Of a stretch of 64,000 nt of DNA, positions 1 to 8,732 are shown one piece after another. Numbering within the stretch: position 1 is the first letter of the stretch; each line of letters opens with the position of its first letter. Made by a program: the position numbers and the translations under genes. The notes below the pieces were generated by a model. That model saw only the letters and a list, made by a program, of their open reading frames with translations. It was not told the DNA's origin and did no database searches. Source of the DNA: Gammaproteobacteria bacterium (GTDB lineage Bacteria > Pseudomonadota > Gammaproteobacteria > Burkholderiales > Rhodocyclaceae); contig JAHJVE010000020.1 of NCBI GenBank assembly GCA_018828385.1, forward strand, positions 124,001-188,000. Direction: 5' to 3'.

Positions 1-1
1 G

Positions 2-619
2 TGGGTGGGCTGGTTCGGCTTCAACGCCGGCTCCGCTCTCGAAGCCTCTGGCGGTTCTGCTCTGGCCATGGTCAACACCTGGGTGGCAACAGCTTGTGCC
101 GCACTGTCCTGGATGTTTGCTGAATGGATGCTCAAGGGCAAGCCCTCGATGCTGGGTGCTGCTTCCGGTGCGGTTGCCGGTCTGGTGGCGATCACCCCGG
201 CGGCCGGCTTCGTCGGCATCATGGGTGGCATCATCATCGGCCTGCTGGCTGGTGTGGTCTGCCTGTGGGGCGTCAATGGCCTGAAGAAGATCCTCGGTGC
301 TGACGACTCGCTCGACGTCTTCGGCGTGCATGGTATCGGCGGCATCCTCGGCGCCATCCTGACCGGTGTCTTCGTCGATCCGGCCCTCGGCGGCACGGGC
401 GTCTATGACTACGTGGCCAACGCTGTTGCCCCGTTCGACATGACGACGCAAGTGATCAGCCAGCTGTGGGGTGTCGGTACCGTCATCGTCTGGTCGGGTG
501 TGGTTTCCGTGGTCGCTTACAAGCTGGTCGATATCGTTATCGGTCTGCGTGTGCCGGAAGAAGAAGAGCGTGAAGGTCTCGACCTCACCTCGCACGGCGA
601 AAGCGCTTACCACCACTAA
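2..619 (+). CDS. amtB: Ammonium transporter AmtB, C-terminal part (5' end outside window)
   Basis: This is the C-terminal part of an Amt-family ammonium channel in the inner membrane; the beginning lies left of the window and the frame enters at a Trp codon. The visible 205 residues start in the family's WVGWFGFNAGS segment, contain several Gly-rich hydrophobic helices, and include the FGVHGIGG segment that carries the second pore histidine. A charged cytoplasmic tail (VPEEEEREGLDL, ending SAYHH) follows the last helix. In the family this tail is contacted by the PII protein GlnK, which closes the channel. A strong terminator follows the stop codon. glnK would be expected just upstream but cannot be seen. 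Confidence 0.95.
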   Translation, partial: WVGWFGFNAGSALEASGGSALAMVNTWVATACAALSWMFAEWMLKGKPSMLGAASGAVAGLVAITPAAGFVGIMGGIIIGLLAGVVCLWGVNGLKKILGADDSLDVFGVHGIGGILGAILTGVFVDPALGGTGVYDYVANAVAPFDMTTQVISQLWGVGTVIVWSGVVSVVAYKLVDIVIGLRVPEEEEREGLDLTSHGESAYHH

Positions 620-645
620 GATTAATCTCTGTAGTCTCTCTCCTT

Positions 646-672
646 CGGGCACCTTCGGGTGCCCGTTTTTTT
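646..672 (+). terminator. Rho-independent terminator after amtB
   Basis: A perfect stem GGGCACC / GGTGCCC with a TTCG tetraloop (647-664) is followed by a run of seven T. It lies 27 bases after the amtB stop codon. Confidence 0.93.
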
Positions 673-683
673 GCCCGGAGGGA

Positions 684-722
684 TTTCGATTTTGGCGGTT
701 TTTCCCGGTTGACCGTGGGAAC
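684..722 (-). repeat. Dispersed uptake-like repeat, copy 1 (intergenic)
   Basis: On the minus strand it reads CCCACGGTCAACCGGG, then an A-run, then a second AT-rich block (AAAATCGAA). It lies between the convergent ends of amtB and the isochorismatase-family gene. Strand is given as the one carrying the ACGGTC core, here and for all other copies. Confidence 0.85.
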
Positions 723-738
723 GACGGCCGGCCGCTGC

Positions 739-1281
739 TTACTTGATGAGCGGCAGGAGTTGGCGGAAGTCAGCGGTGCCGGCCTGATGCAGCCACTCGA
801 AGAGGACCATTTCCGTGGTGACGATCTGCACGCCACCGGCCCGCAGGCGCTCGATGGCGGCACGGTGGTTTTCCGGGGTCCGCGACGAGGCGGCGTCGGC
901 GACGAGATAGACCTCGAAACCGGCAGCCTGCAGGCCGAAAGCCGTTTGCAGCACGCAAACATGCGTTTCCGTACCGGTCAGCAGGACTTGCGGCCGTTTG
1001 GCGGCGCGTAGCAGATCGATGACGCCGGGTTCCGCGGCACAGGAAAAATGCGTTTTTTCGAAAAACCGGGCGTCGACCGCAGCAGTGCGGATGGCGTCGA
1101 GGCTGGGCCCGAGGCCCTTGACGTATTGCTCGGAAACGAAGGCCGGCACGCCGAGTTGCCGCGCCCCTTCGAGCAGGCGAACCGCATTGGCGGTGACCCG
1201 CTCGCTATCGTGAATGGCCGGCGCCAGCTTTTGCTGGATATCGACGACGAGCAGCAGCGAATCGGCGCGGCGGATCAGCAT
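739..1281 (-). CDS. Isochorismatase-family cysteine hydrolase
   Basis: A 180-residue protein of the isochorismatase-like superfamily, which hydrolyses amides or related bonds in small molecules. The expected triad is visible: Asp14 in VVDIQ, Lys76 in FEKTHFS and Cys109 in ETHVCVLQTA, with a cis-peptide-like Gly-Thr before it. Length is typical of the short single-domain members. The substrate cannot be read from sequence. It is the last gene of a minus-strand set with purU and thrH; its start codon is three bases after the purU stop, so it is probably co-transcribed. The family also includes nicotinamidases, but their extra metal-binding residues are not evident. Confidence 0.85.
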   Translation of the reverse strand: MLIRRADSLLLVVDIQQKLAPAIHDSERVTANAVRLLEGARQLGVPAFVSEQYVKGLGPSLDAIRTAAVDARFFEKTHFSCAAEPGVIDLLRAAKRPQVLLTGTETHVCVLQTAFGLQAAGFEVYLVADAASSRTPENHRAAIERLRAGGVQIVTTEMVLFEWLHQAGTADFRQLLPLIK

Positions 1282-1284
1282 GAT

Positions 1285-2148
<864 letters not shown>

Positions 2149-2158
2149 GGCCGGTGAC

Positions 2159-2770
2159 TCAGGCGGCCTTGGCGAAAGCTTTGTCGATTTCAGTGCGCAG
2201 ATCGTCGTAATTGAGGACGACCGGATACTGCGGGAATTCGCGGATGACGTTTTCCGGCGGGTGGAACAGGATGCCGCCGTGGGCTTCGCCGAGCATCGCC
2301 GTGTCGTTGTACGAGTCGCCGGCGGCGACGATCTTGAAGTTCAGTTCCTTGAAGCGCTTGACCGCTTCGCGCTTCTGGTCGGGCATGCGCAGGTGGTAAT
2401 CGACCAGCATGCCCTGTTCGTCGTCTTCCAGCGAATGGCAGAACAGCGTCGGCCAGCCGAGTTGGCGCATCAGCGGATGGGCAAATTCGTAGAAGGTATC
2501 GGACAGGATGACGACCTGGTAATCCTCGCGCAGCTTGTCGAGGAAGGCGCGGGCGCCGGGCATCGGGCCCATTTCGCCGATCACTTTCTGGATGTCCGGC
2601 AAGCCGAGCTTGTGCTGGCGCAGGATGTCCAGGCGGTAGGTCATGAGCTTGTCGTAATCCGGCTCGTCGCGCGTCGTGCGCATCAGCTCGGGAATACCCG
2701 TGCGCTTGGAGAATTCGATCCAGATTTCGGGGACGAGGACCCCTTCGAGGTCTAGGCAGACGATTTGCAC
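2159..2770 (-). CDS. thrH: ThrH: phosphoserine phosphatase / homoserine phosphotransferase
   Basis: A 203-residue HAD-superfamily enzyme of the ThrH type. In Pseudomonas ThrH removes phosphate from phosphoserine and can transfer it to homoserine, linking serine and threonine synthesis. HAD motifs are in order: DLEGVL near the N-terminus (nucleophile Asp in place of the usual DxD), SDT near residue 90, a Lys in the middle, and GDSYND near residue 152. The REFPQYPV segment near the C-terminus is also typical of ThrH rather than SerB. It is the first gene of the minus-strand purU set, so the one-carbon and serine connection is coherent. Confidence 0.9.
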   Translation of the reverse strand: MQIVCLDLEGVLVPEIWIEFSKRTGIPELMRTTRDEPDYDKLMTYRLDILRQHKLGLPDIQKVIGEMGPMPGARAFLDKLREDYQVVILSDTFYEFAHPLMRQLGWPTLFCHSLEDDEQGMLVDYHLRMPDQKREAVKRFKELNFKIVAAGDSYNDTAMLGEAHGGILFHPPENVIREFPQYPVVLNYDDLRTEIDKAFAKAA

Positions 2771-2820
2771 GGTTGGCTCCAGCGGCGAGTTCGGAAAAAC
2801 CGCGATTTTACCCGATGCAG

Positions 2821-2860
2821 GCTTTGTTTTTGGCCGGTTTTTCCGGTTGACCGTGGGATT
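2821..2860 (-). repeat. Dispersed uptake-like repeat, copy 2 (intergenic)
   Basis: Reads ATCCCACGGTCAACCGG, then AAAAA, then GGCCAAAAAC on the minus strand. It fills most of the gap upstream of thrH and just after the end of the cytochrome c gene. Confidence 0.88.
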
Positions 2861-3290
2861 ACTGCGGCGGAAAACGTTCGGCCCGACGGGCGTGAATCTC
2901 GGCCGGCCATTTGCTTTCGATGTAGGCCAGCACGTTGTGGATCTGCTTATCGGTCAGCTTGCCGGCAAAGGCCGGCATGTCGGAAACATAGCCTTCCGGC
3001 GCATTGGGCGGGACTATGCCGAATTTGACCATGGCGAACAGTTGCGCCATCGGGTGATGCCAGGTGTGGCCGCTGGCGTCGTGGGGCGGCGCCGGCAATT
3101 TGCCGTCCGCCCGGCGCGTCCGCCAGTCGGCCTGGCCTTCGCCCGCGGCGCCATGGCAGCTGGCGCATTCGGCCTTGTAAATGCCCTCACCTTCGAGCAG
3201 GGCGAAAGGGTCGGGGCCGCTCTTGCCCTTGTCGCAGCCGGCGAGCAGGGTCAGGCTGGCGAGTGCGGCGATGACGGCGAGTCGGTTCAA
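2859..3290 (-). CDS. Small lipoprotein-type c-type cytochrome
   Basis: A monohaem cytochrome c, probably an electron carrier on the periplasmic side of the inner membrane. The haem site is CASCH at about residue 50 and the likely sixth ligand is the Met of SDMPAF near residue 107. A lipobox LTLLAGC ends the signal sequence, so it should be lipid-anchored. I chose a TTG start at 3290 because it overlaps the stop of the upstream membrane-protein gene (TTGA), and reading further upstream gives a non-membrane, Arg-rich extension overlapping that gene. Mature length is about 125 residues. It is probably co-translated with the small membrane protein. Confidence 0.85.
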   Translation of the reverse strand: MNRLAVIAALASLTLLAGCDKGKSGPDPFALLEGEGIYKAECASCHGAAGEGQADWRTRRADGKLPAPPHDASGHTWHHPMAQLFAMVKFGIVPPNAPEGYVSDMPAFAGKLTDKQIHNVLAYIESKWPAEIHARRAERFPPQ

Positions 3291-3520
3291 CGCTTGGTCG
3301 CTTGCTCGGGCGGCTTGGCGCCCAGGCTTTTGGCTTTTTTGGTGTCGAGCACGATCTTGCCGGCCGCGACGATATTGACCAGGATGACGACGACGGCCGG
3401 CCACAGCGGCAGTTCGTGCCCGGACTGGGCGCTATAGTAGAGCAGGCCGATGAGCGCCAGACCGCCGACGATCAGGGTCATGGTGCCGAAGTTGATGAAT
3501 CCCTGTTGTTTGCGCTTCAA
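3287..3520 (-). CDS. Small two-helix membrane protein, hypothetical
   Basis: A 77-residue protein with two predicted membrane helices (about residues 13-30 and 38-55) and a basic C-terminal tail (DTKKAKSLGAK). I chose a TTG start because it has an AAGGAG ribosome site six bases upstream; no ATG start gives the first helix intact. Its stop overlaps the start of the cytochrome c gene, which suggests a shared function at the membrane, for example holding or maturing the cytochrome. I do not recognise the family. Confidence 0.7.
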   Translation of the reverse strand: MKRKQQGFINFGTMTLIVGGLALIGLLYYSAQSGHELPLWPAVVVILVNIVAAGKIVLDTKKAKSLGAKPPEQATKR

Positions 3521-3608
3521 ATCAGGCTCCTTGGAATGAAAAAGAGGCTCATCGGCCTCGTTGCGTCGCGAAAAGATAACACAGCCCGACAGGTTTGCCG
3601 TTTGCCGC

Positions 3609-5516
3609 TCAATCGATGGCCGGCAGGGCTTCCAGTGCCTCGTGCACTTCCAGCCAGCGCATTTCGGCTTCGTCAATTTGCTCGCCGAGCAGGCCGGCCT
3701 GCTTGTGCATTTCCTCGCTTTTTTGCCGGTCGACCGTGGCATAGAACGCCGGATCGGCGAACTGCGCATCGAGCGCCGCCTTTTCCTCGTTCCATTTGGC
3801 CAGCTTGCGTTCCAGCTGTTCGATTTCCTTGACCAGCGGCCGCCGTTGGGCGAGCACGGCCTGCCGGTTGGCCTTGGCATCGGCGCGCTGGGCCAGGCGT
3901 TCGGTTTTCTCGGCGGCGACGTCCGCTTCCGGTGCCTTTTCGGCGTTGCGCTGGGCGGCGAGCCAGGCGGCGTAGTCGTCGAGGTCGCCTTCGAATTCGC
4001 TGACTTTGCCGTCAGCCACGAGCAGTAGTTCATCGGCGCAGGTGCGTAGCAGATGGCGGTCGTGCGAGACGAAGACGACGCCGCCTTCGAAGTCCTGCAT
4101 GGCGAAGGTCAGGGCTTCGCGCATTTCGAGGTCGAGGTGGTTGGTCGGTTCGTCGAGCAGCAGCAGGTTGGGCTTCAGGCGGATCATCAAGGCCAGGGCC
4201 AGGCGCGATTTTTCGCCGCCGGAGAAGGGGGCGATGGCGCGCGTCGCCATGTCACCGCGAAAATCGAAGCCGCCGATATAGTCGCGCAGTTCCTGTTCGG
4301 TGGCCGTCGGGTCGAGGCGGACGAGGTGTTGCAGCGGCGATTCGTCGGGGCGCAGTTGTTCGAGCTGGTGCTGGGCGAAGTAGCCGATGTTGAGCGCCTT
4401 GGCTTCCTTGCGCTCGCCGCCTTGCTGGGCGATGGTGCCGGCGAGCAGCTTGATCAGCGTTGATTTGCCGGCGCCGTTGCGGCCGAGCAGGCCGATGCGG
4501 CAGCCGGGGCGCAGGGTCAGCGTGACGTGGTCGATGATCTTGTGATCGGCGTAGCCGGCCGAGGCTTTTTCGATGGTCAGCAGCGGGTCGGGCAGGGCGG
4601 TCGGCTGGCGGAAGGTGAAATGGAAGGGCGAGTCGACGTGGGCGGCGGCGACCATTTCCATGCGTTCGAGCGTCTTGATCCGGCTTTGCGCCTGGCGGGC
4701 CTTGGTAGCCTTGGCTTTGAAGCGCTCGATGAAGCTCGACAGGTGGGCGATTTCGCGCTGCTGGGCTTCGAAGGCGGATTGCTGGGTGGCGAGGCGGGCG
4801 GCGCGGGCCCGTTCGTAGTCGGAATAGCCGCCGCTGGTCAGCGTCAGCCGCTGGAGGTCGATGGCGATGATCTGGCCGACGACGGCGTCGAGGAAGTCGC
4901 GGTCGTGCGAGATCAGGAGCAGCGTGGCCGGCGTGTTCTTGAGCCAGTTTTCGAGCCAGAAGACAGCGTCGAGGTCGAGGTGATTGGTTGGCTCGTCGAG
5001 CAGCAGCAGGTCGGCGCGACACGACAGGGCGCGGGCGAGGTTGAGTCGGACGCGCCAGCCGCCGGAGAATTCGGAAACCGAACGCTGAAAATCGGCATCG
5101 GTGAAGCCGAGGCCGTGCAGCACTTCGGCGACGCGGGCCTTGGCCGAATAGCCGCCGATGTCGGCGTAGCGGGCGTGCAGGTGGCCGATGGCGACGCCGT
5201 CGCCGCTGGCTTCGGCGGCCACCAGTTCGCGCTCGATGCGGCGCAGTTCGACGTCGCCGTCGAGGACGAAATCGATGGCGGCATCGGGCAGGGCCGGCGT
5301 TTCCTGGGCAACACGGGCGATGTGCCAGCTGGCCGGAATTTCGACGTTGCCGGATTCGGCGTGAAGTTCGTTGGCGAGCAGCGCGAAGAGGCTGGATTTG
5401 CCGCAGCCGTTGGCACCGACGACGCCGACTTTCCAGCCCGGGTGGAGCTGGACGGAGGCGTCGATGACGAGCGGTTTGCCGGCGCGGGCGAAGGTGACTT
5501 GGCGGAGGGCGATCAT
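3609..5516 (-). CDS. yheS: ABC-F ribosome-associated ATPase, YheS type
   Basis: A cytoplasmic ABC-F protein with two ATPase domains and no membrane part. Members bind the ribosomal E site and relieve stalled translation. Domain 1 has Walker A GANGCGKSS, signature FSGGW and LLLDEPTNHLDLD; a charged linker (AHLSSFIERFKAKATKARQAQSRI) follows; domain 2 has GRNGAGKST, FSGGEKSR and a second LLLDEPTNHLDL. A coiled-coil tail covers the last 100 residues. Length (635) and linker match YheS better than EttA, Uup or YbiT. I start at the ATG giving MIALRQVTF, as in the family; an upstream in-frame extension of 24 codons runs into a repeat copy. A repeat copy lies inside the C-terminal tail. Confidence 0.9.
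   Translation of the reverse strand: MIALRQVTFARAGKPLVIDASVQLHPGWKVGVVGANGCGKSSLFALLANELHAESGNVEIPASWHIARVAQETPALPDAAIDFVLDGDVELRRIERELVAAEASGDGVAIGHLHARYADIGGYSAKARVAEVLHGLGFTDADFQRSVSEFSGGWRVRLNLARALSCRADLLLLDEPTNHLDLDAVFWLENWLKNTPATLLLISHDRDFLDAVVGQIIAIDLQRLTLTSGGYSDYERARAARLATQQSAFEAQQREIAHLSSFIERFKAKATKARQAQSRIKTLERMEMVAAAHVDSPFHFTFRQPTALPDPLLTIEKASAGYADHKIIDHVTLTLRPGCRIGLLGRNGAGKSTLIKLLAGTIAQQGGERKEAKALNIGYFAQHQLEQLRPDESPLQHLVRLDPTATEQELRDYIGGFDFRGDMATRAIAPFSGGEKSRLALALMIRLKPNLLLLDEPTNHLDLEMREALTFAMQDFEGGVVFVSHDRHLLRTCADELLLVADGKVSEFEGDLDDYAAWLAAQRNAEKAPEADVAAEKTERLAQRADAKANRQAVLAQRRPLVKEIEQLERKLAKWNEEKAALDAQFADPAFYATVDRQKSEEMHKQAGLLGEQIDEAEMRWLEVHEALEALPAID
3718..3744 (-). repeat. Dispersed uptake-like repeat, copy 3 (inside yheS)
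   Basis: Reads TATGCCACGGTCGACCGG then CAAAAAAG on the coding strand, encoding YATVDRQKSEE. The second AT block is weak. From memory of E. coli YheS the segment aligns without a length change. Confidence 0.7.
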
Positions 5517-5573
5517 GAGGGGGCTGATTATAGCGAGGCGGGTGCCGGATGCCGATTTTCCGGCGTATTTTCG

Positions 5574-5614
5574 GATTGCTACGGTCAACCGGGGAAAATG
5601 CCCAAAATTGAAAC
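5574..5614 (+). repeat. Dispersed uptake-like repeat, copy 4 (intergenic)
   Basis: A full copy: ATTGCTACGGTCAACCGG, then GGAAAA, then TGCCCAAAATTGAAAC. It lies upstream of yheS, and is one of only four copies in this orientation. Confidence 0.92.
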
Positions 5615-5683
5615 ATTACAAAGGCTTGCCGCGTCATTCAGGCAGTTTGGCTAGGATGCGCGGCGGCCTGCTAGAATCAGCGC

Positions 5684-5800
5684 ATGATCAAGCCGATCCG
5701 CACCGACCAGCGCACGCCGGGCATGTTCGTTCATGGCCTCGATAGTCGCCGGTTCGCCAGCAAGCGCCTGGGCGTCACCGGGCCGCATCGCCAGCTTTGA
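5684..5800 (+). pseudogene. Short ORF resembling the N-terminus of DUF3391/HD-GYP proteins
   Basis: A 38-codon reading frame begins MIKPIRTDQRTPGMFVHGLD, closely resembling the first 20 residues of the HD-GYP gene that starts 750 bp downstream (MIRKISIDQLLPGMYVVDL), then ends after GVTGPHRQL. This looks like the leftover start of a second DUF3391-type HD-GYP gene whose body has been lost and replaced by the Ala-rich coding region that follows. It could also be a genuine short protein; no clear ribosome site precedes it. Confidence 0.4.
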
Positions 5801-5811
5801 GAGTTACGAAA

Positions 5812-6420
5812 ATGGAAAATCGATCCCTGACTGTGGTTGCCGGCCTGATCGCCCTGCTCGCTGTGCCCTTTGCCGCGCAGGCCGCCGAGGGCGCGGCGAT
5901 TGCCGATCAGCCAGCCGCCTGGCAGGAGCGCCTCGACAAGGGGTCGGCCCTGCAAGCCGAAGGCCGGGCGCAGCAGGAGGCTGCCGACCAGGTGCTGGCC
6001 GGGAAAAATGCCGAATGTGCGACCACGTTTTTCATCAACGATTGCCGCAACGCCGCTGCCCGCGAGCATCTCGAGGCGACGCGCCAGGCCCGCCGGCTGG
6101 AAATCGACGGCAAGGCCATGGCGCGCGAAGTCAAGCGGGAGCAGGCCCTTGAGCGTGCCAGACTGAGCACCGAAGAGGCGCCGAAACGCGCCGCGGCGCT
6201 CGAGTTGCGCCAGGCCGAATCGATGAATGCCCGGCGGGCGGCCGAGGACAGGGTGGCGGCGACGCAAGCCGCCAAGGCCGCCAAGGCCGCCGAAGGGGAA
6301 AGGCGCAAGGCTGCCGAGGCCAAAGAACTGCGCCAGAAGCAGGCCGAACACGCCGCCCGCGTCGCCCGGAAAAAGCGTGAAGCCGAGCAGCGCGCCGCCC
6401 AGGCGGCCGAGGCGAAATAA
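5812..6420 (+). CDS. Secreted Ala/Glu/Arg-rich coiled-coil protein, hypothetical
   Basis: A 202-residue protein with a clear signal peptide (VVAGLIALLAVPFAAQA, cleavage near residue 26) followed by a long charged, alanine-rich region. Three features stand out: a Cys pair (AECATTFFINDC, about 20 residues apart from any other Cys), a heptad-like helical segment from about residue 95 to the end, and many KAAEA-type TolA-like repeats near the C-terminus. It is likely periplasmic and elongated. A TTG five codons upstream is possible, but the ATG gives the cleaner signal peptide. It lies 14 bp before the HD-GYP gene and may be co-transcribed with it. Confidence 0.75.
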   Translation: MENRSLTVVAGLIALLAVPFAAQAAEGAAIADQPAAWQERLDKGSALQAEGRAQQEAADQVLAGKNAECATTFFINDCRNAAAREHLEATRQARRLEIDGKAMAREVKREQALERARLSTEEAPKRAAALELRQAESMNARRAAEDRVAATQAAKAAKAAEGERRKAAEAKELRQKQAEHAARVARKKREAEQRAAQAAEAK

Positions 6421-6434
6421 GCGCAAGCGCCGGC

Positions 6435-7649
6435 ATGATCCGCAAAATTTCCATCGACCAGCTGCTACCCGGCATGTACGTCGTGGACCTCCACAAGCGC
6501 TGGTTCGACCATTCCCTCTGGCAGTCGAAATTCCTCGTGCGCGACGCGGCCCATGTGGCCAAGGTCAAGGAAGAAGGCATCAGTGAAATCAGCATCGATA
6601 CGGCGCGCGGCATCGACCTGCCGCCGACGCCGATGGCGCGCATCAACCAGATCGAGCAAAAGCTCAAATCGCTGGCCGAAATACGCGCCGCCACGCCGCG
6701 CACCGTTTCGCTCGGCGAAGAAAGGCGGCGGGCCGGCCGCCTGCTGCACGAAGCCGGCAACACGGTGAGCGGCCTGATGCTCTCGGCCAAGGCCGGCAAC
6801 AGTGTCGATGCCGCCTACCTCGAACCGATTGTCAGCAAGATGATCGCCTCGGTCATCCGCAACCCCGACGCCCTCGTGCCGCTCGCCCGTCTCAAGAGCA
6901 TGGACGCCTACGCCACCGAACACGCCGTGGCGACGGCGGCGCTGATCATCGCCTTCGGCCGGCATCAGGGCCTGGCCGAGCCGGAAATCGAAAAACTGGC
7001 GCTCGGCACCATGGTCAAGGACATCGGCCACGCCTCGCTCGATGCGCGCCTGACCGCCAAGCAGGGCACCCTTTCGCAGAGCGAATACGCCATCGTCCAG
7101 AGCCATGTCGAAGAAGGCCTCGCTGTCCTCGATGCCACCACGCGGCTGTCCGAAACCTCGGTGGCGGTGGTCCTCGAACACCACGAGCGCTACAACGGCT
7201 GCGGCTACCCGTACCGCATGGCCGGCGACGAAATTTCGCTGGCCGGGCGCATGGCCGCCATCGTCGACACCTACGACGCGATGACCTCGGACCGCCCCTA
7301 CCGCGCCGCCATGTCGCCGTCGCACACGCTGCGCCAGCTCTACGACGAGGCCGGCTTCCAATACGATCCGGCGCTCGTCGCCGCCTTCGTCAAGACGGTC
7401 GGCATCTACCCGGTCGGCACGCTGGTCCTGCTCGAAAGCGGGCATCTCGCCGTCGTCGAGGCGCTGCACCCCGACAATATGCTGACGCCCACCGTGCGCG
7501 TCATCTATCACACTGGCCGGCAGCAATATGTCGCGACGCCGGTCAGCGTCGACCTGTCACGCAAGATCGGCAACCATTACGGCCAGATCGTCCAGGCTGA
7601 AACCTTCCAGCGCTGGGGCATCAGCCCCTTGCGCTGGCAACCTGCCTGA
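6435..7649 (+). CDS. DUF3391 + HD-GYP domain protein with degenerate HD motif
   Basis: A 404-residue cytoplasmic protein with an N-terminal DUF3391 domain (about 1-130) and a C-terminal HD-GYP domain (about 150-345). HD-GYP domains usually hydrolyse cyclic-di-GMP using a two- or three-metal site. The downstream elements are intact: His163, His224, HHERYNGCGYP at 249-259, and the DTYDAM and RPYR segments. The HD doublet itself reads Lys-Asp (VKDIGH, residues 194-199) instead of His-Asp, so one metal ligand is missing. It may therefore bind but not cleave the nucleotide. It overlaps the 3' end of mutY by 29 bp on the opposite strand. Confidence 0.88.
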   Translation: MIRKISIDQLLPGMYVVDLHKRWFDHSLWQSKFLVRDAAHVAKVKEEGISEISIDTARGIDLPPTPMARINQIEQKLKSLAEIRAATPRTVSLGEERRRAGRLLHEAGNTVSGLMLSAKAGNSVDAAYLEPIVSKMIASVIRNPDALVPLARLKSMDAYATEHAVATAALIIAFGRHQGLAEPEIEKLALGTMVKDIGHASLDARLTAKQGTLSQSEYAIVQSHVEEGLAVLDATTRLSETSVAVVLEHHERYNGCGYPYRMAGDEISLAGRMAAIVDTYDAMTSDRPYRAAMSPSHTLRQLYDEAGFQYDPALVAAFVKTVGIYPVGTLVLLESGHLAVVEALHPDNMLTPTVRVIYHTGRQQYVATPVSVDLSRKIGNHYGQIVQAETFQRWGISPLRWQPA

Positions 7650-8688
7650 TCAATTTCTTGATCGGTGCCGGCACGCCGGCATCGGCGGCGCGCCCGATTT
7701 CCACCCATTCCAGCCCCGGTTCGGCCGCCTGAAACCGGGCGTCGATCCGGCACAACATCGGCTCCAGCGTCAGCCGGAAATGCGTGAAGACATGCTTGAA
7801 GGGCGGCAGCTGGGTGATTTCGCCAAGAGCCAGCCCGAAGCGCGCCGCCACCGCAGCCGGGTCGCCTTCCGGCGGCACCAGCAAGCCGCCCCACAAGCCG
7901 GAAGGCGGGCGCCGTTCGAGCAGCAGGCGCTGGCCGTCGGTGAGTAGAACGAAAGTCGAGGTGCGTTCTGGCACGGCCGCCCGCGGCTTGGCTTCCGGCA
8001 ATTCGCCCTGCCGGCCATCGCGCTTGGCGACGCAGCCGGCGGCTACCGGGCAGTCGCCGCAGCGCGGCCGGCTGCGCGTGCACAGCGTGGCGCCGAGGTC
8101 CATCAGCCCTTGCGTGTAAACCTCGATGTCGTTCTCCGGCAGCAGGCTTTCGGCCAAATCCCAAAGGCGGTCATGCACGGCCTTGGCGCCGGGGAAACCG
8201 TCGACGCCGAATTGCCGGCACAGCACGCGCTTGACGTTGCCGTCGAGAATCGCCGCCCGGCGGCCGAAGGCGAAGGCGGCAATAGCCGCCGCGGTCGACC
8301 GGCCGATGCCGGGCAATTCCTCAAGTTGAGCTTCGGTTTTCGGGAATTTTCCAGCGTAGACCGTAGCAATCTGCTGGGCGCAACGATGCAGGTTGCGCGC
8401 CCGGGCGTAATAGCCGAGGCCGGCCCAGTGTTCGATGACCAAGTCGATCGGTGCTGCGGCAAGGGCCAGCACATCGGGAAAACTGGCGAGAAAGCGGGCG
8501 TAATAGGGGATCACCGTGCTGACCTGCGTCTGCTGCAGCATGATCTCGGACAGCCAGATGCGGTAAGGGTCTTGCGTCTTCTGCCAGGGCAGGTCGTGGC
8601 GGCCGGCGGTCTTCTGCCAGGCGATCAGGTCTTCGGTAAAGCGGTTTTGGGCGGCCAAATTCTGCCTCGACGCGGGCTGCGGGAGCAC
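7621..8688 (-). CDS. mutY: Adenine DNA glycosylase MutY
   Basis: MutY removes adenine mispaired with 8-oxoguanine. In the 355-residue protein, catalytic Glu48 lies in LSEIMLQQTQV, the helix-hairpin-helix is LPGIGRSTAAAI (about 125-136) and catalytic Asp149 is in ILDGNVKRVL. The four iron-sulphur cysteines are at 203, 210, 213 and 219 (CTRSRPRCGDCPVAAGC), and a NUDIX-like 8-oxoG recognition domain fills the C-terminal third (RPPSGLWGGLLVPP). The start is the longest ATG; E. coli MutY starts about eleven residues later relative to the catalytic Glu. A repeat copy encodes IATVYAGKFPKTE, exactly where the family has a GGKFP segment. Confidence 0.95.
   Translation of the reverse strand: MLPQPASRQNLAAQNRFTEDLIAWQKTAGRHDLPWQKTQDPYRIWLSEIMLQQTQVSTVIPYYARFLASFPDVLALAAAPIDLVIEHWAGLGYYARARNLHRCAQQIATVYAGKFPKTEAQLEELPGIGRSTAAAIAAFAFGRRAAILDGNVKRVLCRQFGVDGFPGAKAVHDRLWDLAESLLPENDIEVYTQGLMDLGATLCTRSRPRCGDCPVAAGCVAKRDGRQGELPEAKPRAAVPERTSTFVLLTDGQRLLLERRPPSGLWGGLLVPPEGDPAAVAARFGLALGEITQLPPFKHVFTHFRLTLEPMLCRIDARFQAAEPGLEWVEIGRAADAGVPAPIKKLIRQVASARG
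8334..8370 (-). repeat. Dispersed uptake-like repeat, copy 5 (inside mutY)
   Basis: Reads ATTGCTACGGTCTACG, then CTGGAAAATTCCCGAAAAC on the coding strand, encoding ATVYAGKFPKT. The A/G at core position 10 is T here. Confidence 0.75.
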
Positions 8689-8732
8689 GGATAATACGGC
8701 CTCTTTTTCTTCCGGCCTACCGGCCCTGCCCG

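Noticed and set aside
1041..1086. A motif look-alike inside the isochorismatase-family gene (GTCGACC near an A/T-rich run)
   Set aside because: The run encodes FFEKTHFS, the conserved catalytic-Lys segment of the family, so the similarity is explained by protein conservation; the core also differs in spacing.
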